Shown here in pieces: positions 54,456 through 63,026 of a stretch of 64,000 nt of DNA (positions are counted from its first letter, which is position 1; every line of letters begins with the position of its first letter). The DNA is taken from positions 873,254 through 937,253 of the forward strand of contig NZ_JARXVH010000002.1 of assembly GCF_029892565.1 (NCBI RefSeq), given 5' to 3'. The position numbers and the translations under genes are program-made. Under the pieces are notes generated by a model, which was given only the letters and a program-made list of their open reading frames with translations, did not search any database and had not been told where the DNA came from. Source of the DNA: Streptomyces pseudovenezuelae. Its GTDB lineage: Bacteria; Actinomycetota; Actinomycetes; Streptomycetales; Streptomycetaceae.

Positions 54456-54811
54456 TCAGGCTGAGCGGAGACAGAAGGGATGTCCGGCCGGGGTGGCGTA
54501 CGTTCGGGAGCCCTGCTGGGCGGAGGCGATGACATCGTCCGTCGACCGCCGCCGTCAAGTACCCGCTTGTCCGCGGCCGCCACGTCGTCCGTGGCGAGGT
54601 CGAAGTGCATCTGCTGGGGAGCGCCGTCGGGCCACTCCGGCGGTGCATGCCCCGGAGCGTGCTGGATCACGATCACGGGGAGGTCCTCGACCTGCAGAAA
54701 GTGGTGTGTTGCCGTCCTCGTGATGGAGCCGCCGAGCAGCCGGTGCCAGAACGAACTCTCGCTCTCCAGGTCCGCGGCGTCCACGATCAGTGACGTCAGG
54801 CTGAAGTTCAT
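54456..54811 (-). pseudogene. VOC/glyoxalase-fold protein, frameshifted
   Basis: From ATG 54811 the frame reads NFSLTSLIVDAADLESESSF, then WHRLLGGSI and MHFDLATDDVAAADKRVLDG, a normal VOC (glyoxalase/bleomycin-resistance) half. At about 54540 the continuation moves to another frame: DVIASAQQGSRTYATPAGHP, then FCLRSA and a stop at 54456. One indel explains it. Repaired, it would have about 117 residues. These proteins bind metals and small ligands. Confidence 0.65.
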
Positions 54812-54849
54812 GGTGATTCTCCGTTTCGTGTTCGTGCGGGGGGCGCGGC

Positions 54850-55623
54850 TCAGACCGTGGGGATGATGCCGCCGTCGACCCGGAACTGGGCGCCGGTGAG
54901 CCATTTGGCGCGGCCAGAGGCGAGGAACGCGATCATCTCGGCGACGTCCTCGGGTTCGCCGGGGCGCCCCATCGGCGGCTTCAGGTGGTCCACGATCTGC
55001 TGCTTGACGTCGTCGATGCCGACGCCCTGACTGTCGGCCATCTGCTGGAGATGCTCGGCCGCTCCCTCGGTGACGACGAAGCCCGGCAGAACGCACACCA
55101 CCCGTACGCCGTGCTCTCCCATCGCCGTCGCCAACTCGCGGCTGTAGGCGTTGAGCGCCGCCTTCGATGCCGCGTAGGACGCCTCGGCAGGCTGGGGGAG
55201 GTGGCTGGCGATGGAGGAGACGTGCACCACGACGCCGGACCCGCGCTCGACCATCCCCGGCACCAGAGCGCGGTCGAGGCGGACCGCGGAGAGCAGGTTC
55301 ATCTCCAGGTCGGCGAGCCAGGACGCGTCGGACCGCTCCAGGGTCGGCATCGGTCCGGTTGCGGCTCCCGCGTTGTTCACCAGGACGTCGATGCCCCGGA
55401 CGCCGTCCAGCACGCACCGCCCAAGTTCCTGCACCCCCTCCTCGGACCGCAGGTCGGCGGGGATGAAGGTGGCAGGCAGGTCTTCCGGGGGCGCGGTGCG
55501 CGAGGCCGTCAGCACGGTGGCGCCGGAAGCGGCGAAGCGGCGGGCAGTCGCCTCCCCAAGTCCTCGACTGCCGCCGGTCACCAGCACTCGCAGGCCGTCA
55601 AGCCCCTCGTCCTCGACCGTCAC
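54850..55623 (-). CDS. Short-chain dehydrogenase/reductase
   Basis: The 257-residue SDR has TGGSRGLG cofactor motif (residues 16-23), ADLRSEEG, NNAGAATGP, catalytic Ser in HVSSIASHLPQ, YAASKAALNAY, and the C-terminal LTGAQFRVDGG. It is divergent from a TetR gene 81 bases away and is the likely target of that repressor. The arrangement suggests a substrate-induced reductase. Confidence 0.85.
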   Translation of the reverse strand: MTVEDEGLDGLRVLVTGGSRGLGEATARRFAASGATVLTASRTAPPEDLPATFIPADLRSEEGVQELGRCVLDGVRGIDVLVNNAGAATGPMPTLERSDASWLADLEMNLLSAVRLDRALVPGMVERGSGVVVHVSSIASHLPQPAEASYAASKAALNAYSRELATAMGEHGVRVVCVLPGFVVTEGAAEHLQQMADSQGVGIDDVKQQIVDHLKPPMGRPGEPEDVAEMIAFLASGRAKWLTGAQFRVDGGIIPTV

Positions 55624-55650
55624 GGCCGTACTCCTTCAGTAAAGTGAACC

Positions 55651-55689
55651 TGACTCCGGAAACTGTACACATAAACGGAATCGGACTCA
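55651..55689. promoter_or_regulatory. Candidate TetR operator between SDR and TetR genes
   Basis: TGACTCCG (55651-55658) and CGGACTCA (55682-55689) form an inverted repeat with one mismatch in eight around a 23-base centre containing TGTACA. It lies in the 81-base divergent promoter region. Assignment to the TetR protein is by position only. Confidence 0.4.
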
Positions 55690-55704
55690 CCTTATGGAGG
55701 ACTG

Positions 55705-56289
55705 TTGTCGTCATCACGTCCGCTGCGCGCCGATGCCCGGCGCAACCGCGAAAACCTCCTGGCCGCAGCGCGTGAAGCGTTCCTCGCCGCCGACGACGCC
55801 CATGTGGAGGAGATCGCCCGTCGAGCCGGTGTGGCTGTCGGGACGCTCTACCGCCACTTCGAAACGCGCGAAGCGCTCGTCGCGGAGGTCTACCGCCAAG
55901 AGGTCGCCGAGCTCTGTGAAGCACCCACTCGGCTGCTCGCCCAACACGCTCCGGACGAAGCCCTGCGCACCTTCCTGCTGCTTCTCGTGAAGCACGCGGC
56001 AGTCGGCAGGGAGATGGGTGAAGTGCTGGAGAGCATCATGGCCACCGACTCGCCGGTCTTCGACGACGCGCGCAACGAGATGGCCCATGCCCTGGATGAG
56101 CTGCTCGCCGCAGGCGTTGCGGCCGGCGTCGTCCGCAGCGGTATCAGCGGACGCATTGTCCTGCGCGCCCTCGGTGGCATCTGCGGGATGCGTGCCAACG
56201 GCTGGGAGGACGATGCGGTACGCATCGCCATGATCCTCTATGACGGGTTGCGCTGGTCACCTACGTGCGGTGCTGGCGGTGGTCAGTGA
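55705..56289 (+). CDS. TetR-family repressor
   Basis: TTG 55705, four bases after GGAGG, starts a 194-residue protein: RRNRENLLAAAREAFLAADD, then IARRAGVAVGTLYRHFETRE. The C-terminal domain has LVKHAAVGREMGEVLESIMA and LRALGGICG. It belongs to the common SDR-linked TetR type with TetR_C_33-like effector domain. Its last seven bases overlap the 3' end of the convergent methyltransferase gene. Confidence 0.82.
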   Translation: MSSSRPLRADARRNRENLLAAAREAFLAADDAHVEEIARRAGVAVGTLYRHFETREALVAEVYRQEVAELCEAPTRLLAQHAPDEALRTFLLLLVKHAAVGREMGEVLESIMATDSPVFDDARNEMAHALDELLAAGVAAGVVRSGISGRIVLRALGGICGMRANGWEDDAVRIAMILYDGLRWSPTCGAGGGQ

Positions 56290-57053
56290 CGGCGGCGGGC
56301 TGTGACGATCCAGGCACGCGAGTCGAAGTAGACGCCGCCGTCGGTGTGGTGGGCGTCGAGGGTGGTGCGCAGCCGGGTGCGGGCATGCTCGGCCGTCGCG
56401 GCGTCGAGGTGGGCAAGGAGATCTTTGAATTCCCAGAGTCCGAGCACGGCATCGAAGGCGGTGGCGCTGTCCGGGCCGTAGTAGACGGGCTCCCGGACGT
56501 CGGTGAAGCTGACCTCCTCGAAGCCGGCCGCCGCCAGGATGCCTTCCGTGACGCTCGGGTCGGCGAGTGAGAACGGGTCGGGACCGCGGGGTGCGGCTGG
56601 TACGGCGGTGAGGGACCGGCGGATCGCGGTGGCCCACTCGTTGCGGTCGCGCTCCTGCCAGACCAGCAGCACCAGGCGCGCCGCGGGGCGCAGGGCGCGG
56701 CCGATGTTGGTGAACGCGGCGACCGGGTCGGCGAAGAACATCGTTCCGAACCTGCTGATACAGAGGTCGAAACGCGGTGGTGGGAAGCGGTGATCCTGGG
56801 CGTCCGCCTGCTGGTAGGTGACGTTGGCCAGCTTCTGGTCGGCACTGAGCCGACGAGCCCGTTCGAGCATGGGCGCGGAGAGATCGATGCCCACCACGCT
56901 TCCGTCGACGGCCGCGTGGGCGGCTTCGCGTGTGGTCTGGCCTGTGCCGCAGCCGATGTCGAGGACACGGTCGCGGGAGCCGACGCGGGCGGCGGCGCGG
57001 AAGAGTTCGTTGTGCAGGTGTAGTTCCGCGTCGTAGTCAAACAGGTCGGACAT
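56283..57053 (-). CDS. Class I SAM-dependent methyltransferase
   Basis: ATG 57053 gives 256 residues. Motif I RVLDIGCGTGQTTREAA, motif II VVGIDLSAPMLERAR, ADAQDHRFPPPRFDLCISRF and the post-motif WQERDRNEW identify a UbiE/COQ5-like small-molecule methyltransferase. No strong ribosome-binding site is visible. The LLM relic immediately upstream on the same strand suggests that the operon was once longer. Confidence 0.8.
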   Translation of the reverse strand: MSDLFDYDAELHLHNELFRAAARVGSRDRVLDIGCGTGQTTREAAHAAVDGSVVGIDLSAPMLERARRLSADQKLANVTYQQADAQDHRFPPPRFDLCISRFGTMFFADPVAAFTNIGRALRPAARLVLLVWQERDRNEWATAIRRSLTAVPAAPRGPDPFSLADPSVTEGILAAAGFEEVSFTDVREPVYYGPDSATAFDAVLGLWEFKDLLAHLDAATAEHARTRLRTTLDAHHTDGGVYFDSRAWIVTARRRH

Positions 57054-57058
57054 GACTG

Positions 57059-57347
57059 TCACCGGATCCTCTCGACATCGATTTCGACCGGGCCCTCGTG
57101 AAGGAGGTCTCGCGCCTGCTCCAGCGAGACGGGTCTCCGCGTGCACTGTGTCGGCCACCAGGTGGCGCCCGCCTTGGCGCAGGCCGCTGGATGGGTTGTC
57201 GTATCGCGTGGTCTTGCACCGGCGGAGACCGGTGATGGCGGCGAGCTGGTCGGGGTGGTGCGGGTTGATCGGGACGAAACTGTCGTGCCGGGCGGCGCGA
57301 CGCAGCGGTTTGACGCTACCGGGAAGTCCTGCCGCCCACACCGGCAC
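57059..57347 (-). pseudogene. F420/flavin LLM oxidoreductase, C-terminal relic
   Basis: Minus-strand pieces in two frames give WAAGLPGSVKPLRRAARHDS, then FVPINPHHPDQLAAIT, and after a frameshift AGATWWPTQCTRRPVSLEQA followed by DLLHEGPVEI. This is the C-terminal region of F420-type LLM oxidoreductases (GATWW-E...DEVR-I--GP). The N-terminal barrel is missing. It ends five bases before the methyltransferase start. Confidence 0.6.
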
Positions 57348-58066
57348 GTCGGGGTGCCGGGGCGGTCTCTACGGCCGGGCCGAATCCGTACTCCTGCGGA
57401 AGATGATCCTGCCGGCATGACGAGCAGCGTCAGCTCTCCAGGCCGCCATGACCGCCACGACCGCCGGTCCAGGATTTCGGAGGGAAGCTTGCGGCCGTGA
57501 TCAGTTGAGCACCCCTCAGCGGCCCGGCGGGACTGGAAGAGTGACACCACGAGTGCTGGAGACGACGCACCCGGCCGGGCCTACGTCGGCATTCCGATCG
57601 CCGACTCCCGGCTGTCGCCCGTTGACTGCGGAGGGCTGCTCCAGGACTTCGACCGGCTCTTGCCGTTGCTGCGCGACGGCTTCCCGCGAAGTGCGCTTGC
57701 TGATCTGGGTCGCCCGCTGATCGTGGAGGGGTACTCGTGAGCGACAACCACGGGAAACGATCTATGGCGTCACGGCAAGTGCCGAGCCGGAGAGACGAGT
57801 CACCACAGACCAGTGGGTTTCGTCGGTCTCCCTGACCCTGCGGCACTAACTCTCCGCCACAACTCCGCGTGACCGCTGTCCCGTCCCAAGTGATCTGGTC
57901 CGAAGCCGCGGTTGTGACCTGGGGCGACCAGAACGGATGAGACGACGAGCCCCCAAATGGCGCTGCCTGTTCCGTCGCAGCGAAGGTTGAGCGTTCTCAC
58001 TGAGAGTTGGTCGGCGGACTGTCTTCGAGGGGCTGCGGCACCGGGCCTCGTTCCCGTCCGGCTGAC
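57348..58066. other. Intergenic region with one coding-like fragment
   Basis: In these 719 bases only the plus-strand stretch 57561-57740 looks coding: GRAYVGIPIADSRLSPVDCG, then GLLQDFDRLLPLLRDGFPRS and ALADLGRPLIVEGYS before a stop. It has no start codon and I do not recognise it; it is likely the tail of a lost gene. The rest shows nothing. Confidence 0.35.
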
Positions 58067-58271
58067 TCACCCCTTCTGCCCTCCAGGCGTGAACGGCCCG
58101 GTCGCGGGGGCTACGCATTTGTCGATGACGGTCTCCTCGCCGGCAGTTGAGCCCTGCAAGCAGAGCCGTCCGCCCTTGTGGCGCAGATCGAGGAAGAACT
58201 GTGTGGTCGCTCCGGACTGCTTGAGGTCGTGGATACGTTCGTCGACATAGCCGAGGCCGTTCAGGATCCTC
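58067..58271 (-). pseudogene. 3' fragment of a gene truncated at an IS982 element
   Basis: The minus-strand frame ending at 58067 reads RILNGLGYVDERIHDLKQSG, then TTQFFLDLRHKGGRLCLQGS and EETVIDKCVAP. It resembles the C-terminus of small secreted Streptomyces proteins with a disulfide-forming Cys pair. Its upstream part is replaced by the IS982-type transposase relic, so an insertion cut the gene. Family unknown. Confidence 0.45.
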
Positions 58272-59157
58272 CTGACCTTGGTGGGGGGTGGGGTCCCTCA
58301 GATTCCAGAGCGCAGATCGCGGCGGTCAGCGCGAGCATGCATTGCATGACGCGGGCTATGACACCTCCGGGTGCGCGCCCTCGGTGCCGTTCGAGGTCAA
58401 GCTGTCCCTTGAAGGTCTCGTTGATCGATTCGATGACCGTCGCAGCGGCTTGAACAGGGCTGTGCCAGGCCGCTCCCGTTCACCTTTACGGGCAGGCCGC
58501 AGCAACTGGACTCCATGCTCGGACAGTTCGCGTTCGAGATCACGGCCGAAGTAGTTCTTGTCGCCGATGAGAGTCTGTCGGGGGCGCTCTCGCAGAAGCT
58601 CGCATTCGGCTGCCAGGAGGTCAAGGAGGGTCTCGCGTTCGTCGGCCTTGGCCCCGGTCAGGGCGAAGCCGATGGGCAGGCCCTGAAGGGTGCAGACCAG
58701 GTGCAGGCGCAGGCCCCAGAAGAAGCGGCTGTGGCTCGCGCAGTAGCCGTATTCGGCCCGACCTGCCAGGTCGGAGCGTTTGACGGTCTCGCGGGAGCGG
58801 CCGCATTCCACCGGGGTGGAGTCCACGACCCATACGTCGTCGCTCCACACCGAGGTGATGGTGGCCAGGATCCGTTGACGCTTCGCATCAGACCGGCGGC
58901 CTTGCGCAGCCGCTTGCTGTAGCCGGGCTGCTGGGGCAGGTAGGGGAAGAGGTGGCGCAGGTGGGCACGGGCATGGCGGAGCCATTTGCCTCGGAGGTGT
59001 AGCCGAGTAGGGCTTGCATCGTGGCGAGGGTGACCCGTTCGGCATCGCTCAGGCGGGGCGTAATGCCGACCGGCGGGCGCCACGGCGCCAGGTCGGGATG
59101 CTCCTTCAGCATGTCGTCGGTCGTCGCAATAGAGTGCTGTCGCGAGGGTGTCCACAT
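58261..59157 (-). mobile_element. IS982-type transposase, frameshifted
   Basis: From ATG 59157 the conceptual product is IS982-like: LSDAERVTLATMQALLGYTS, KWLRHARAHLRHLFPYLPQQ, VWVVDSTPVECGRSRETVKR, SHSRFFWGLRLHLVCTLQGL, LIGDKNYFGRDLERELSEHG and RVMQCMLALTAAIC. These include the DDE positions (VDSTP, GDKNY). The protein is split over at least three frameshifts (near 59000, 58880 and 58440), so it is inactive. The frame runs out at 58261 inside host sequence. Terminal repeats could not be fixed. Confidence 0.7.
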
Positions 59158-59237
59158 CGTTCGTCACAAAACGATCTTGGACATCCTCGGTCTCGTCTCC
59201 GCAGGCACCCCTTGGACCACACCACCAGGAGGAACCA

Positions 59238-59627
59238 GTGTCATACCCGCAACTGCTCACCCCCGCGGAGAAGCTCGCCGACGCGAAGAAGCTGTTGAGC
59301 CTCCCGCGTATCGTCGTGATCTGCGGCTCCACCCGCTTCATGACCGAGATGACCGAGGCCGATCTGCGGGAGACCAAAGCCGGAAAGATCGTCGTCAAAC
59401 CGGGCGGTGACATGAAGTCACCGCACGAACTTTTCTCCGATCCTGAGGAGGCCGAGGCGCTGAAGGTTCGACTCGGCGATCTGCACCGGGCGAAGATCCG
59501 GCTCGCTGATGAGGTGCTCGTAGTCGGCGATTACATCGGAGACAGCACCCGAGCCGAAATCGCCTACGCCCGGTCGCTGGGCAAGCCCGTGCGGTTCACG
59601 CACCCCGAAGTCGACCCTGACGCCTGA
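59238..59627 (+). CDS. DUF4406 / nucleoside-deoxyribosyltransferase-like protein
   Basis: GTG 59238 behind AGGAGGA gives 129 residues. The sequence IVVICGSTRFMTEMTEADLR, then IRLADEVLVVGDYIGDSTRA and EIAYARSLGKPVRF fits the DUF4406 family, a Rossmann-like fold related to nucleoside 2-deoxyribosyltransferases. It could act on nucleosides or sense a nucleotide; no activity is established. It stands alone between the IS982 relic and the P450 gene. Confidence 0.7.
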   Translation: MSYPQLLTPAEKLADAKKLLSLPRIVVICGSTRFMTEMTEADLRETKAGKIVVKPGGDMKSPHELFSDPEEAEALKVRLGDLHRAKIRLADEVLVVGDYIGDSTRAEIAYARSLGKPVRFTHPEVDPDA

Positions 59628-59742
59628 CCGCCCGCTACCACCTCGACAATCAGGGCCCGCAGGCCGCCGCCCGACCGTCTCGCGGTGGCTTCGGCCGCCG
59701 CCCACCCCACACCCTCCGCAGGCATCCCTTGGAATTGATCAC

Positions 59743-61113
59743 CTAGAGGCCGGCCCCGGCTCGGGGACGGTTGCGGGGGCGGACGGTCATCTGCAGGGTG
59801 CGCGGCCTTACGGTGAGCCGGGCGACCTGGCGGATGACCTGGCCCTCGGAGAGTTCCAGCCGTACCGAACGCAGCATCGTCGCGAGCGCCGTGACCATCT
59901 CGGTGAGGGCGAGACGGTCCCCCATGCACTTGTGCTTGCCGTCCCCGAAGGGCAGGAACGCGCCCGGCGGAGGCTGCTGCTGCGCGGGGTCGGTCCACCG
60001 GTCCGGGTCGAAGGTGTCCGGGTCAGGAAAGCGCTCGGGGTCGCGGTGCAGGGCGTGCTGGCAGTAGGCCAGTTCGGTGCCGGCGGCCAGCGTCCACCCG
60101 CCGAGCCGCGTCTCCTCGGTGGTGCGGCGGGTGACCAGCCAGCCGGGGTGGTGGAGCCGCAGGGTCTCGGTGATCACCCGGTTCAGGTAGGGCAGCCGGG
60201 TCACGTCGTCGAAGGTGACCGGCCGTTCGCCGACGACCTCGTCCAGCTCGGCCAGGATCCGGGCCTCGATGTCGGGGTGGCGGGCGAGTTCGTACAGGGT
60301 CCAGGACAGCACCGACGCGGTGGTCTCGGTACCCGCCACGGCTAGGGTGAGGATCTCGGAGCAGATCTGATGCCCGGTCAGCGGCTCACCGGTCTCCTCG
60401 TCGATGGCGCGCAGCAGCATGGAGAGCATGTCCCCGGTGTCGTGCCCGGAAGCCTGCAGTTCGTCGACGGCGGCGGTGATGGTGGCGCGTACGCCGTCCC
60501 GGGCCCGGTCGAAGCGACGATTGAAGGGCAGCGGCAGGCGCTCGGCCCAGTCGGGCACCATGATGCGCACACCGACGTCGTTCAACACCACCGACAGGTC
60601 GCTGCGCAACCGGCGGAAGACGGCGTCGTCGAGGCTGCCGGCGAACACCGTCTTGGCCAGCATGTCGAGGCTGAGCCCGACCATCGCCTCGCGTACGTCG
60701 AGGGTTCGCCCACGTTCCCAGCCGGCGACCGTGGCTGTCACCTCGGCGCGCATCATGTCGACGTAGCGGCTGATCTCGGTGTGGGCGAACGCCGGTTGCA
60801 GCTGGCGGCGTTTGCGTACGTGGTTCCGGCCGACGGCAGTGACGACACTGTCGCCCAGCAGCTGGCCCAGCTTGTCGTAGAGCCGGCCCTTGTCGAGACT
60901 GGGCCCCAGGGCCTTGAGCATCTGGTGGATCAGGGCCGGGTCCTGGACCACGATGGTGCGCGTCCCGGGTTGCAGGATGATCTCGACGAGTGGTTCCCGT
61001 GTGTCACGCAGCGAGTCGATGAAGCCGAGGTTGTCGCGCATCTTCAGAGCGTGGCCAATAAACGGAAACGATCCTGCGGCTCGGGGTATGCGGGAAGGCG
61101 CAGTGGACATCAC
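59743..61113 (-). CDS. Cytochrome P450
   Basis: The 456-residue haem enzyme has the I-helix AGTETTASVLSWTLYELARH, the K-helix ETLRLHHP (E-x-x-R), FDPDRW and the haem loop FLPFGDGKHKCMGDRLAL with the thiolate cysteine near residue 400. The long form with HVRKRRQLQPAFAHTEI resembles CYP families that decorate terpenes or fatty acids. GTG 61113 (AAGGG seven bases upstream) or ATG 61110 may start it. No ferredoxin or terpene synthase gene is adjacent. Confidence 0.88.
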   Translation of the reverse strand: MMSTAPSRIPRAAGSFPFIGHALKMRDNLGFIDSLRDTREPLVEIILQPGTRTIVVQDPALIHQMLKALGPSLDKGRLYDKLGQLLGDSVVTAVGRNHVRKRRQLQPAFAHTEISRYVDMMRAEVTATVAGWERGRTLDVREAMVGLSLDMLAKTVFAGSLDDAVFRRLRSDLSVVLNDVGVRIMVPDWAERLPLPFNRRFDRARDGVRATITAAVDELQASGHDTGDMLSMLLRAIDEETGEPLTGHQICSEILTLAVAGTETTASVLSWTLYELARHPDIEARILAELDEVVGERPVTFDDVTRLPYLNRVITETLRLHHPGWLVTRRTTEETRLGGWTLAAGTELAYCQHALHRDPERFPDPDTFDPDRWTDPAQQQPPPGAFLPFGDGKHKCMGDRLALTEMVTALATMLRSVRLELSEGQVIRQVARLTVRPRTLQMTVRPRNRPRAGAGL

Positions 61114-61212
61114 GGGTCATCCCTTCACGGCAATCATGGCCGCCCCTATGACTTCCCTGAACCTTCACCAACACAATCCTGTCATGAACGTGTCCTGCGC
61201 CACGTGGGACGA

Positions 61213-61262
61213 GCTCGTCGGGAGGGGAGGGGAGCCCCCCTCCCCATCCCGGTCAGACGAGC
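61213..61262. terminator. Large G/C-rich palindrome
   Basis: GCTCGTC (61213-61219) and GACGAGC (61256-61262) enclose GGGGAGGGG (61224-61232) and CCCCTCCCC (61237-61245). The nested stem lies upstream of the P450 start and ahead of the IS701 relic. It may be a bidirectional terminator or an IS-end structure. Confidence 0.45.
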
Positions 61263-61324
61263 CTGGTCGCCTGGACCTAGTAGTGCTTCGTTGCGTTAAC
61301 GCTGATCAAGAGCATGTTGAAAGT

Positions 61325-61860
61325 GTGGAGACGCATGAAGTGAACCGATTACGGGCCGCGTTGGGGTTGTTCGTGGAGGATGTACTCGCCTCGGTGCCGC
61401 GTAAGGATCAGCGGGCCAGGGGCGAGTGCTATCTGCGGGAGCTGATGGTGGACGGCCGGTGCAAGTCGATCCGGCCGATGGCCCAGCGGCTCCCGGACGG
61501 GAACATGCAGGCCTTGCAGCAGTTCGTCAGCCAGTTGCCCTGGCAGTGGACACCGGTGCGACGGCGAATCACCGAGCGACTGGTCCAGACGGTCAGGCCC
61601 GAGGTGTGGGTCATCGACGATGTGCCCTTTCCCAAGCGCGGGCGCGCATCGGCCGGGGTGGCCAGGCAGTGCTGCGGCACGTTGGGCAAACGGGCCAACT
61701 GCCAGGTCGCGGTCAGCGTGCATGCCGCCACCGCCACCGCTTCCTGTCCTTTGGAATGGGAGCTGTTCCTGCCGGAGGAATGGGCGTACGACGTCCAGCG
61801 ACGCACGGCCGCGGGCGTGCCCGACGAGGTGGGGCATCGTCGCCTGGCTTCCCTGAGTCG
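61325..61860 (+). mobile_element. IS701-type transposase, N-terminal part
   Basis: From GTG 61325 the frame reads LRAALGLFVEDVLASVPRKD, MQALQQFVSQLPWQW, RPEVWVIDDVPFPKRG, KRANCQVAVSVHAATATASC and PLEWELFLPEEW, the DDE_5 nuclease N-half of IS701 transposases including the first catalytic Asp region (VIDD). Similarity ends near 61840 and the rest is missing. The left end of the element is probably within 61270-61320. Confidence 0.75.
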
Positions 61861-62093
61861 GCACCGGCACACGGTTGCAGGCGATCGCCCTGATCGGGAC
61901 CAGGACTGTCCAATCAGATACAAGCGGGCCCGCTCCTGCCGGCCCGGGCCCCCACCGACTCCGCGCAGCATGGTCCCCGGGATCCGCACCACCCGTCATG
62001 CACCTACCAGCGCATTTTCGCCGGCGGCGGTGTAGTCGTGGGCGTCGGTGGTGTGCGCGGGGTTGGTGGTGGATGCGGTTGGCGGTGGGCTGT

Positions 62094-62405
62094 TTACAGG
62101 TCGAGGACGGCGCGGAGTGCGTTGTCGACGAGTTCTTGCTGTTCGGGGCCGACGTTGCCGTGCAGTGTGCCGGTTTCGAAGCGGATGGCGGACAGCTGGA
62201 GGAGGTTGACGGCGACGAGGGAGGCGTCCAGCGGGGTGGCCAGGTGCACGCTCATCGCGGTGTCGGGGTGCTGTGCCGGGGCGTGGAGCACCAGGGTGAC
62301 GACCGCGTTGTAGGCCTCGGCGAGGCCGTCGAGGCTGACGACGAGAACGGTGCGGGTGCCTTTGCCGGTGTCGACGTCCCAGACGTCGCCCTTGCGGATG
62401 GTCAC
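62094..62405 (-). CDS. PemK/MazF-like toxin
   Basis: The 103-residue protein starts at GTG 62405, overlapping the antitoxin stop by four bases. IRKGDVWDVDTGKGTRTVLV has the K-G-D-V-W / RTVLVVS pattern of MazF-type endoribonucleases; the tail GTLHGNVGPEQQELVDNALR fits the usual end. The central region is divergent, so activity is uncertain. MazF toxins cleave mRNA or tRNA and are neutralised by the antitoxin encoded just upstream. Confidence 0.65.
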   Translation of the reverse strand: MTIRKGDVWDVDTGKGTRTVLVVSLDGLAEAYNAVVTLVLHAPAQHPDTAMSVHLATPLDASLVAVNLLQLSAIRFETGTLHGNVGPEQQELVDNALRAVLDL

Positions 62406-62587
62406 AGGGCGTCGCCTTCGCCTGCGAGGTCGAGGGGGGCGAGGGCGGCGAGTTTGCGGGCGGCGTCGAGTGTCATCTGCCGGCGCACGGCGCGCAGGAT
62501 GTAGTCGTTGAGTGAGGCGGCGCCGGCTGCGGCGTCGCGCAGCTGCTTGTCCATGGCGTCGGGGATCCGCAGGGTGATGGCAGTCAT
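62402..62587 (-). CDS. Ribbon-helix-helix antitoxin
   Basis: The 61-residue protein from ATG 62587 begins TAITLRIPDAMDKQLRDAAA, a ribbon-helix-helix beta-strand and helix A, followed by ASLNDYILRAVRRQM (helix B) and an acidic tail (PLDLAGEGDAL) that could wrap the toxin. It forms an operon with the MazF-like toxin. TAGATT (62600-62595) seven bases before the ATG is a likely -10, so the message may be leaderless. Autorepression at the two TGACGTCA sites is expected. Confidence 0.7.
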   Translation of the reverse strand: MTAITLRIPDAMDKQLRDAAAGAASLNDYILRAVRRQMTLDAARKLAALAPLDLAGEGDAL

Positions 62588-62635
62588 GACGTCAAATCTA
62601 GTGGCAACAGTGACGTCATGCCAGGCGTTGGCATG
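62587..62635 (-). promoter_or_regulatory. Toxin-antitoxin operator with twin palindromes
   Basis: TGACGTCA occurs at 62587-62594, overlapping the start codon, and again at 62611-62618, a 24-base repeat distance. Immediately upstream is CATGCCA-GGCGT-TGGCATG (62617-62635). Paired palindromes flanking a TAGATT -10 are typical of ribbon-helix-helix autoregulation. Confidence 0.6.
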
Positions 62636-62795
62636 ACAGGCACTGTGCCGCGCATCGTCGATTGCCCCGCCGTACCAGGCAGGCCCGCAGGAATCCGGCG
62701 GAACGCCGCCGACGCCAGTGGCTGCAAGGCCTGCGGCCGTCTCGTCGCTCGGGCCCATGACCGGCAGGTCGAGAGCGGGGAAGGAGATGCCGAGT

Positions 62796-62938
62796 TCAGG
62801 GTCGATGGTTGAGCCGGGTCGGCTTGTTCTTTAGCCTCAGTTCCACGGAATGATCACGCAGGGTGAGGTCGGCACCCTCTCCACCGAGCCGGGGGACGAC
62901 CTCTAGGATGCCGCCCAGAACCACGCAACGACCCATGG
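62796..62938 (-). CDS. Small hypothetical ORF
   Basis: A possible 46-residue protein (MGRCVVLGGILEVVPRLGGE, then GADLTLRDHSVELRLKNK) without a ribosome-binding site. Nothing supports it beyond an open frame with coding-like periodicity. The surrounding 62636-63026 contains no other gene. Confidence 0.25.
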
Positions 62939-63026
62939 CAGCGACGCCGGGCGGCAGGGGGCGGCGCGGCAAGCGCAACCCGCCGGACGGAACCAACGGG
63001 ACTGGTCGTAGGGGGAGAGGAAGCTC

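Noticed and set aside
59743..61113. Cytochrome P450 as part of a natural-product cluster
   Set aside because: No terpene synthase, polyketide synthase, NRPS or ferredoxin gene lies within reach; flanks are IS relics and an unrelated DUF4406 gene.
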